DNA from: Takifugu bimaculatus
Lineage: Eukaryota > Chordata > Actinopteri > Tetraodontiformes > Tetraodontidae
Direction: 5' to 3'
Length of the DNA stretch: 64,000 bases
Assembly (NCBI GenBank): GCA_004026145.2
Contig: CP034976.1
Location: forward strand, 4,089,796 to 4,153,795
Part shown: positions 39,401 to 47,149 of the stretch, piece after piece
How the letters are laid out: the number at the start of each line of letters is the position of its first letter
Numbering within the stretch: position 1 is the stretch's first letter
Made by a program: the position numbers and the translations under genes
Notes under the pieces: generated by a model
Databases searched by the model: none
Told to the model about the DNA's origin: nothing
The model's input: only the letters and a program-made list of their open reading frames with translations

Positions 39401-41657
39401 CGTCAAATAGTGTGAAATTGCTGCAATCCAGATTCCACCCAACTTAAATTAAAGTCACCTCACACCTTAGTGAGACATAACTGCGGGCGAGTTGAGCAAA
39501 CTCATGGCGCTCGTTTGCAACAACCACCCCAGTTTTAAAATTGTTTTTTCACAACTGAAAGTCCAACAGATGCAGGAAGAGCCACGCAGAAGAGAAAAGT
39601 GACAGTACAAATGAAAACAAAGGGATGAAAAATACCTGAGATGCAGCTTTTCTAAGCTGGCATCTGCCAGATCATCGTTGGCTCTTTGGTGGATGTCCCT
39701 CTGGGTCTCGATCTTGTGATCGTCGGACAGGCCGTCCACTTTGTGAATAAAGACTTCAAAGTTGATCTCGGGATTGACTCTGTAGGCCCTCGACACAGTG
39801 AGGTGAAGCCGGCTCAGAGCCTCCACGTAGTCGTCCTGACAAGCAAACAACCAACCAACATTAGGCTTTCTGCCAGAAAAACCTTTAGTTAAAACTCTTG
39901 ATTTTAAAACATCTCCAGAATTACTAATGTCGGTGTAGTAGATGGGAACCAAAGGGTTTTACTGTAGCTAAGGATATACATAAGGTGTTGTGATTCTAAA
40001 CAAAGCTGATAGTGAGATAAAAAAGCAGTAGCGTATGTGGGGGTGTGAGAAAGTAGCAATGTGCCACCTGCCAAACCACATGGAGACAGAAACTGACTTT
40101 AGCGTGTGACCACCTGCTCAGGCAGATCACGGTTCCGTGAGGAGATTACTCTTTAATCTAAAAGTTTATAGTAGTCAGAAGTATTTACTCTGCCACCAAA
40201 GAATGAGGGGTTTAAAATGCATTTTAAACTGGACAAACTTTGATTATTCAGTAGCTTACCTGTGCGTCGATGACAAATATTAAAGCTCCAGTTCCTCTGA
40301 AGATCATCTCATAATCAAACGTTGGGTCGAAGAAATCGACCTGGCCCGGGAAGTCCCAAATCTGGAAATTGACAAAGGAGCTGCTGGAGATGTCGTCCTT
40401 GTAGATCTTGTTGGTGCTCTCAAGGAACAAGGTTTCGTTGGGGGACATTTTGTGGAAGACCACCTGAAACCAGAGTTGTTAGAGTGTCAGCAGAGGCAAT
40501 GCGTTTGACCAGAAATCAGATAAACGTACTGGGATTTTAAGTGTTCCAATCTGCGACGTTTGGCTCTAATGGGTCATTTTTTATACATCGTTTCAGCACC
40601 TCTTAATCATTTGCTTACGCTAATTCTCTTAGCATCACACAGCGAGTGTTTTGTCTGAACCACAAAGTCATAAATCAACAAAAATTGGTGTCAACACCGA
40701 GCGAGGTCATAATGGAACATCACATGCCAAGCGAGGATAAAGTGCAGCGTAGACCAACATTCATATGATGCAACATGGAAGTGTGTGTTCAGCGTTTTCT
40801 GCCAGTCATGTATGCAAAATCCATCCAGATAATGCTTCTTTGAGACAGCAATTCAATTACTTTTAGTTTTAATTCAAGGATTCTAAATGTAGTTTTTGTC
40901 CATACATTGGGGACGACTTCCTGCAAAGCATGCTTATCACTACATCCTGATGATCCATTGGGAAAAATTGAAATCAGGGGGGCAGAAAATGAACTTGCTA
41001 ATGCAGAAATTGTGAGTAATCTGCAGGTGATGTGGTGTGTTATTGCAACTTAATGTTGCTCCCTCCAGAATGGAAGGTGTGGCCGGCTTATTGTCATGTG
41101 AGCGCCGCACATTCAGACATCCTTGTGCCTCACAGCTGGGTAGGACTTGCGATATTTTGGGCCTATTTGACAAGTCGTTAACCTAAAAGTCACATGCTTC
41201 GTGTCACCAACGGAGAGAGATGCGCCAAGCAACTCAGTCCACCTGGTTAATAAATAACGCTGCAGCTCTACTAATGCTAGCTCCCTCTGCTAAATCAACA
41301 ACTGCGGGGATGGTTTTGATCCCAGCTGCAGTCTTGTCATGTGACCACGCAGGTTGTGCTTTCCATCATCTGGGACGGGCTAAACTACTATTAGCTATTT
41401 CGGCTAACTTGTGTGATGCGGCTTGAAAAGCGCAGCTCGCCTCGAAACGCTAGCAAGTACACATCACTCCTTACCTTCTGGATCGATGACTTGCCACTTC
41501 TCCTCAAGCCCATGAGCAGAATTCTCGGTTTGGTATCGGACGGCACCGGGCTGCCCTCCATGTCGGCCTCCTCTTCACCATAACCGAAATCTTTAGGAAA
41601 AGAGTCTGCTACCCCGTAGCTGTCAGCCAGCTGTTCTACCTCGTACTGAATCGACAT
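36481..41657 (-). CDS. rragc: Ras-related GTP-binding protein C (Rag GTPase RagC)
   Basis: RagC pairs with RagA/B at the lysosome and recruits mTORC1 when amino acids are present. Seven coding exons (minus strand) join cleanly: 41475-41657, 40260-40463, 39636-39835, 37783-37897, 36948-37090, 36719-36867 and 36481-36635. All donors are GT, all acceptors AG and all phases agree, giving 1149 nt and 382 residues. The N-terminus ([15 protein letters not shown]) is RagC-specific rather than RagD. The GTPase domain shows the P-loop [18 protein letters not shown] as the G3 region and HKVDG as the G4 region. The C-terminal roadblock-like half holds [19 protein letters not shown] and [18 protein letters not shown]; the tail ends LNGTPRGAV, like the human end. 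The ATG at 41655-41657 was chosen by homology; no in-frame upstream ATG was seen. Confidence 0.97.
38109..38400 (-). mobile_element. Possible degenerate Tc1-like transposase fragment in an rragc intron
   Basis: In rragc intron 3 a minus-strand frame contains [19 protein letters not shown], which resembles the paired-like helix-turn-helix region of fish Tc1-type transposases (the VTLAELQRS phrase). The sequence that follows does not continue as a recognisable transposase, and no inverted repeats were found. It is best read as an old fragment; chance similarity is possible. Confidence 0.35.
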
Positions 41658-42512
41658 TTTGACCAAACGGCGGTCCTATCCCCTCTTCCCCCCTTTACTT
41701 GCCTCTTACCACGTCCGTCTTTGGGTCGGGCGAGCACTAAGAACCAAAAACTAATGCGGGTTTGTCAATAATGACCAAACTGCTCGGAAACACCAAGCAT
41801 GATCCCACACATTTCCTAAGGATTTCCTCTCTTGAAAAAAAAAGACGCCCTTTGGCCCCACCCTTAGATCCTGATTGGCTGAAAGAAATAAAAGAAGGGA
41901 TATAATTGGCGAATACGCCCGTCAATCAACGGGGTTATGTCGTTGTCACATGACTAGTACTCGGACTAGTTTTGTGAACTCTCACCCTGGGAAGCAAATC
42001 CTCATATACACTTTTGAAACGTCTCCAACCAGTTTACGTTTTGTGATGCTTATAATTAACGGACTGGATATAATAGCTAATAATAGCATAAAAAACAGGT
42101 ACAATTGTTAAGGATAAGATAGTGATTTCGAAATGTGGCTATATAACCAACAGAGGGCGACATAAATACATCACAATGGATTTGAGACGTTCATTGTTTC
42201 TCTAAAAGGTCGGAAGAAATATAGCCGCCAATCACATGATTTTTCTGCTCAAAAGTACGAGTTTTACAAGTCTTTTAAAATAATACAAAAAGAGGTTCTT
42301 CTGTAAATGGAGAGTATTTAATGTTCTGTACTACTGAAAGGCATATTGTGCTTTCGTTTTACTTTCGGTGCGTGGAATGTTTGTCGTTTAGATTGCCCCT
42401 GAATGCACCATTAAATACAGGCGGAGCTGCTTGGAGGAACCGCTGAGAAAACAAAACTTACTAACTATAGTCTTTATCGATGATAACACTAATTTTCTAA
42501 ACTACTGGTACC
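41658..42512. promoter_or_regulatory. Putative bidirectional promoter of rragc and mycbp with M-box motifs
   Basis: The two start codons face away from each other 855 bp apart. The interval has inverted CCAAT words (CTGATTGGCTG near 41,871; ATAATTGGCG near 41,902), CCAATCACATG at about 42,228, and two copies of the M-box octamer TCACATGA, at 41946-41953 and 42232-42239. Two more copies on the other strand (TCATGTGA) lie in rragc intron 1 at 41337-41344 and 41094-41101. This octamer is bound by MITF/TFEB/TFE3, and Rag genes are known targets of those factors in mammals. Activity here is inferred. Confidence 0.6.
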
Positions 42513-43586
42513 ATGGCACATTATAGAGTAAGTATAGAGTAAGTGCATTTGCTGTTACTTTGAACAAATGTATACTAATTTATACGTTCATTAGAGAGAA
42601 ACTTGAACACCTGTGAGTTTATGTTTCGCTTTTTAAGACATGTTCAGGATTTCTGGATATAACAAGTCTTAAACCAGATGATTAACGTCCGTATAAGACG
42701 TATAAGACTGCCTGTTTTGTCATCCTTCTGTTTGTTTGTTTGCTGTATATCACTTTAATGATTGTTTCAAAATTATATGTATGGCCATGTGGAAATTTGT
42801 TGTCGAGAACGTGTATTTTCATGCATTTTTATAACACACTGCTGACAGCCACGAAAGTGTTTTGATTAAATATGAAATGTCATTTTATTAGGCTCCAGAC
42901 TCAAAAAGGGAGCAGTTTCGGAGATACCTGGAGAAGGCTGGCGTTGTCGACAGCCTCACAAGTGGTATGTTTTTTAATTGAATTTATTTTCTTTCACTCA
43001 CCTGTGTTCACAACATTTCAGGGTTAGGAGAACTAAGTTGTTCATTTTTAAATATTCTTTTTTTTAAGTTCTTGTGGCTTTGTATGAACATCAAGACCGG
43101 CCCCAGCAATCCACTGGAGTATCCTTTTGTACACAAGATCAAGAATTGAGTTGTTTACAGTTGATAACCTTAAATAAGACCTTTAAAATTGGCCGGTAGA
43201 TCGTTTGACTTGACTTGTCCCAGGTTTTTGAAGGAGAGCATGGGCGCAGTGGGCATGGCTTCCACAGAGGTCAACGCACTGCAGCAGGAGGTCAACGATT
43301 TGAGGCAAAGGTGCGCCTGCGCTGGAAGAGGAAAATAGAGACCTCAAAGCACAGGTAAGCATTTCTCTTCTGCTAAATCATTGCAGAAGAATGCCCTTTC
43401 TGTCTCTATTAGAAATTTGGGGTTATTCAGCCACATGAGATCTTGATGCAGGAGATTACGTGTTCAGTTTGTATGTACAGTATAGATATATACAACACAA
43501 TGATGTAGGTCGGCATCTCATTAATGCATTTGTCCCTCTCCAGCTGCAGCATTATAAACAAGAAGATGAACCCACAGCAGAGTAGC
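42513..43586 (+). CDS. mycbp: MYC-binding protein (AMY-1), frame broken in exon 4
   Basis: MYCBP is a small coiled-coil protein that binds the N-terminus of MYC and AKAP proteins. Five exons are seen: 42513-42527 (MAHYR), 42892-42964 (APDSKREQFRRYLEKAG onward), 43069-43118 (VLVALYEHQDRPQQSTG), 43224-43354 and 43545-43586 (LQHYKQEDEPTAE, stop). Splice sites are GT/AG. Exon 4 encodes the conserved FLKESMGA, ALQQEVNDLRQ and ALEEENRDLKAQ segments, but in three successive frames: one extra base is needed-out at its first bases (AGGTTTTT) and one in the CAAAGGTG context near 43310. With both removed the product would be 102 residues, against 103 in human. These may be consensus errors or true lesions. 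Polyadenylation signals AATAAA lie at 43949 and 44068. Confidence 0.9.
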
Positions 43587-44101
43587 TGTCGGCAGGTCTC
43601 CAACTTGATTTTTTTGGGGGGGGGAGTGTGGGGGGTGGGTGGGTTACACTGTTGTCACCTTGAATTTAAAGACGAGAAAACTGAAAGGATGTTTTTCATG
43701 CAGCCGTGCTGCATTTTGTAAATCTCGATTCTATTGCATCTGTTTCCGTTTATGTGATTCCTTTATATTTGGTCCATTTTAGTTTGAAAAGAAAAGGTCA
43801 TTGTGAGGAAAAATATGACATGATTATACTTCTGATACTTGTGTACAGACACACACACACACACAGTGCCCTCGTCTACAGGGAAATCATTAACAGGGTC
43901 TGGTGTGAGAAGTTGCAAATGTAAATTTGAAGTATGTAACTCAAGCACAATAAAACACAGTGTTATAAAGGACCTATGGGCTGTTTCACTGAACTGCTGG
44001 TCAATGCACCTGGGACCGTCTGCAGGTGTGTAAACACACAAACATTTGTCATTTTGCAAGCAGTAGAAATAAAATAACAGCTACATCTAACTGTCATTTA
44101 G

Positions 44102-44370
44102 AAATTATTCTCATATTATCATACTGATCCCTGAATCAGATTCATTTTAAGTGCAGCGTCTCCATTATTTGACCATCTCTGTACCAAAACATTCCTGTAA
44201 ATGTGTTTCTTCAGCTTTAGATGAACTCATTTACAGTAAGGACACTAATCCAGCTGCTGACTGATATGATCAGGAGCGCCTTAAAACTAGGGTTCTAGCC
44301 CTACTAGGCTAAACTAGGCCTAAACTAGGGCTAGAACAGTTCTGATATCATGAAAATATGAGAATAATTT
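44102..44370. repeat. Small inverted-repeat element (MITE-like) with internal hairpin
   Basis: The ends form a terminal inverted repeat: 16 identical bases (AAATTATTCTCATATT), one mismatch, then four more identical. The 269 bp interval has no coding potential. Inside lies a second inverted repeat, 44292-44305 with 44324-44337 (GTTCTAGCCCT and its complement), with an 18-base loop rich in CTAGG/CTAAAC units. No target-site duplication was found, so it is probably old. It could be a non-autonomous DNA transposon; the family is unknown. Confidence 0.5.
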
Positions 44371-44473
44371 ATCAGCAGCTCAACATTAAGCAGAGCAGAA
44401 GTCTCGGTGTACATGATGCATAAACTTTTATAAAAGAGACAATGTATGAAGCATCTCCGACCACTGCATTCTA

Positions 44474-45694
44474 CACTCACCGGCCACTTTATTAGGTACA
44501 CCATGCTAGTAACGGGTTGGACCCCCTTTTGCCTTCAGAACTGCCTCAATTCTTTGTGGCATAGATTCAACAAGGTGCTGGAAGCATTCCTCAGAGAGTT
44601 TGGTCCATATTGACATGATGGCATCACACAGTTGCCGCAGATTTGTCGGCTGCACATCCATGATGCGAATCTCCCGTTCCACCACATCCCAAAGATGCTC
44701 TATTGGATTGAGATCTGGTGACTGTGGAGGCCATTTGAGTACAGTGAACTCATTGTCATGTTCAAGAAACCAGTCTGAGATGATTCCAGCTTTATGACAT
44801 GGCGCATTATCCTGCTGAAAGTAGCCATCAGATGTTGGGTACATTGTGGTCATAAAGGGATGGACATGGTCAGCAACAATACTCAGGTAGGCTGTGGCGT
44901 TGCAACGATGCTCAATTGGTACCAAGGGGCCCAAAGAGTGCCAAGAAAATATTCCCCACACCATTACACCACCACCACCAGCCTGAACCGTTGATACACG
45001 GCAGGATGGATCCATGCTTTCATGTTGTAGATGCCAAATTCTGACCCTACCATCCGAATGTTGCAGCAGAAATCGAGACTCATCAGACCAGGCAATGTTT
45101 TTCCAATCTTCTATTGTCCAATTTCGATGAGCTTGTGCAAATTGTAGCCTCAGTTTCCTGTTCTTAGCTGAAAGGAGTGGCACCCGGTGTGGTCTTCTGC
45201 TGCTGTAGCCCATCTGCCTCAAAGTTCGACGTACTTTGCGTTCAGAGATGCTCTTCTGCCTACCTTGGTTGTAACGGGTGGTTATTTGAGTCACTGTTGC
45301 CTTTCTATCAGCTCGAACCAGTCTGGCCATTCTCCTCTGACCTCTGGCATCAACAAGGCATTTCCGCCCACAGAACTGCCGCTCACTGGATATTTTTTCT
45401 TTTTCGGACCATTCTCTGTAAACCCTAGAGATGGTTGTGCGTGAAAATCCCAGTAGATCAGCAGTTTCTGAAATACTCAGACCAGCCCTTCTGGCACCAA
45501 CAACCATGCCACGTTCAAAGTCACTCAAATCACCTTTCTTCCCCATACTGATGCTCGGTTTGAACTGCAGGAGATTGTCTTGACCATGTCTACATGCCTA
45601 AATGCACTGAGTTGCCGCCATGTGATTGGCTGATTAGAAATGAAGTGTTATCGAGCAGTTGGACAGGTTCACCTAATAAAGTGGCCGGTGAGTG
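44474..45694 (-). mobile_element. Complete Tc1/mariner transposon, 1221 bp
   Basis: The element is flanked by TA on both sides (44472-44473 and 45695-45696), the target-site duplication of this superfamily. Its ends are 29 bp inverted repeats, 44474-44502 and 45666-45694, with two mismatches; the outer 23 bases are identical. It encodes one intact transposase on the minus strand. Each inverted repeat carries an outward-reading AATAAA, placed 15-20 bases from the tip. The whole element lies 63 bp past the gja9 stop codon. Intact ends and frame suggest a young, possibly mobile copy. Confidence 0.95.
44506..45546 (-). CDS. Tc1/mariner transposase, intact, DD36E-type spacing
   Basis: This cut-and-paste transposase is 346 residues long and free of stops or frameshifts. 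The N-terminus (residues about 1-115) is a bipartite paired-like helix-turn-helix DNA-binding region (GLSISETADLLGFSRTTISR, then RKVRRTLRQMGYSSRRPHR). The catalytic domain shows the first Asp in WSDESRF, the glycine-rich GGGGVMVWG box, the second Asp in FQQDNAPCH and the Glu in SPDLNPIEHLWD. I count 36 residues between the second Asp and the Glu, so DD36E rather than the DD34E of Sleeping Beauty-type elements; this matches the group called Incomer, as far as I recall. The C-terminus is complete (AKGGPTRY). The ATG at 45544-45546 starts MGKKGDLSDFERG and is typical of the family. Confidence 0.95.
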   Translation of the reverse strand: MGKKGDLSDFERGMVVGARRAGLSISETADLLGFSRTTISRVYREWSEKEKISSERQFCGRKCLVDARGQRRMARLVRADRKATVTQITTRYNQGRQKSISERKVRRTLRQMGYSSRRPHRVPLLSAKNRKLRLQFAQAHRNWTIEDWKNIAWSDESRFLLQHSDGRVRIWHLQHESMDPSCRVSTVQAGGGGVMVWGIFSWHSLGPLVPIEHRCNATAYLSIVADHVHPFMTTMYPTSDGYFQQDNAPCHKAGIISDWFLEHDNEFTVLKWPPQSPDLNPIEHLWDVVEREIRIMDVQPTNLRQLCDAIMSIWTKLSEECFQHLVESMPQRIEAVLKAKGGPTRY

Positions 45695-45757
45695 TATATA
45701 CTCGCTGTCCAGGAGTGATCTCAGCCAGATGGAATTGGAAACATTCCCATTTTCAGT

Positions 45758-47135
45758 TTAAATTTGCAGGTCTGGCTCCCGGCTGCTGCTGCTTTTGCTC
45801 GGTGATGATGTTTTGCAGTAAGAGGGGGGCAGCATGGGGCTGTGCGCGCAGCCCGAGCTGGAGCCATGCAGAGACTCCGCCGTGGAGCTACGGCTGAGAT
45901 GGCGGACGCGCGGGTTTGGCGACGTCTGAGCGCACAGCTGCTCGCCGCTGCTTTTTGCGCTCTCGTTTGAATCCGTGTCAGAACTCTTCCCCTCCGGCAC
46001 CGTGGCGCATTTGAAAGAATGAGCCCTCCAAGGCCTCCGCGGTGCGCTCACTGGCAGCGGGGGGGCTGGTTTCTGTTGGCACTTTGGATAGTCTGGGCTG
46101 CCACTGTCACTGCGCTCTTTTTCCTGGCTGTGAGGGAGAGAAAGCTTCGCATGGATCGTGCTGCGCCCTTTTGGGCTTTGGGCCAAACATGTGGAATCCC
46201 CCAGATGTGGTTGATTGGACAGCTCACTCAGGAGAGGAAGAGCCGCTGCTGGACCAACGGCTCCTTGCATTAGGTTGCCATCAATTGGGGAAAATGTAAT
46301 CGTCATCTTCCGGCCCGCACTGGCGCAGAGTTGCGCAACAGATTCCTTTTCCCGCCTTAGAGATAAAGTCATCATCGAGCTCATCCTGTAATTGCGGGTA
46401 AAGATCCAAGATGCCCTGTTTAATCCACTTGTAGCCAAGATACGCCATCTCCAAAATGTTAAGGAAGAGGGAAATTGCGGCGATGAATTGCATGAAGACC
46501 ATGAAGACGCTTTTCTCCGTCGGCCTGGAGACGTAACAGTCCACAGCATTAGGACAAGGATCCCGCTCGCACTTGAAAAGTGGGTAGAGGTGAAACCCAT
46601 AAAGGACATATTGGCCCGTCATGAAGGCCACTTCAACAACGGACCGGGTGACCACATGTGCCACGTAAGTGCGCAACAGGGATCCCCGGAGCGGAGCTTT
46701 GTTCAGCTTGCCCTGGTCGAGCTGCTTCACCTCCCGTTCAATCCTCTTCCTGGCTTCGGCCAGATCCACGTCCACCAACTCCAGCTCCTTCCTCAGCAGG
46801 ACTTTCTTTCTCTGCCGTGCTTTCTCCAGGGCCCGCAGTCTGTACAGAGCGTGGCCCATGTAAACCAGCGAGGGGGAGGACACGAAGATAACTTGCAGCA
46901 CCCAGTAGCGGATGAGGGAGATGGGGAAAGCCAGGTCGTAGCAAACGTTCCTGCATCCCGGCTGCTCGGTGTTGCAAATGAAGTCAGCCTGCTCGTCGTT
47001 CCACACGTCTTCGGCCGCCACTCCGAGGACCAGCATGCGGAAAACGAAGAGAAGGGTGAGCCAGATCTTGCCCACCATGGTGGAGTGAATGTGCACCTCC
47101 TCCAAAATCCCTCCGAGGAAGTTCCAGTCTCCCAT
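45758..47135 (-). CDS. gja9: Connexin, GJA9 type (gap junction alpha-9), one-base frame break in the tail
   Basis: A four-pass gap-junction channel subunit. The start MGDWNFLGGILEEVHIHSTM and the first extracellular loop with CNTEQPGCRNVC (CX6CX3C) are classic; the second loop has CERDPCPNAVDC (CX4CX5C). Transmembrane segments lie at residues about 20-40, 75-95, 155-180 and 205-235. The first frame stops at 46281-46283 after EDDDYIFPN (284 residues). The next frame carries the Ser/Pro-rich cytoplasmic tail on to 45758 and ends with EPDLQI, matching the conserved DLQI end of GJA9. The 1378 bp total is one more than a multiple of three, so one extra base near the T4C4 run at about 46286-46293 explains it; restored length would be 458 residues. 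A splice alternative was considered and is less likely. A three-codon upstream ORF lies just before the ATG. Confidence 0.88.
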
Positions 47136-47137
47136 CT

Positions 47138-47149
47138 TCACTCTGCCAT
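47138..47149 (-). promoter_or_regulatory. Minimal upstream ORF in the gja9 leader
   Basis: On the minus strand an ATG, two codons (Ala, Glu) and TGA end two bases before the connexin start codon. A probable 3' splice site (TTTTAG) lies a few bases further upstream, so the uORF would be in the coding exon's leader. Whether it is translated is unknown. Confidence 0.4.

Noticed and set aside
42141..42160. CTCF-like word (CCAACAGAGGGCGAC) in the promoter region
   Set aside because: At least two positions differ from the core consensus; too weak to report.
46281..46609. Splicing out of an intron as an explanation of the connexin frame change
   Set aside because: The two frames overlap so closely around the T4C4 run that a usual-length intron would remove conserved coding sequence; the total length is one base over a multiple of three, which a single extra base explains better.
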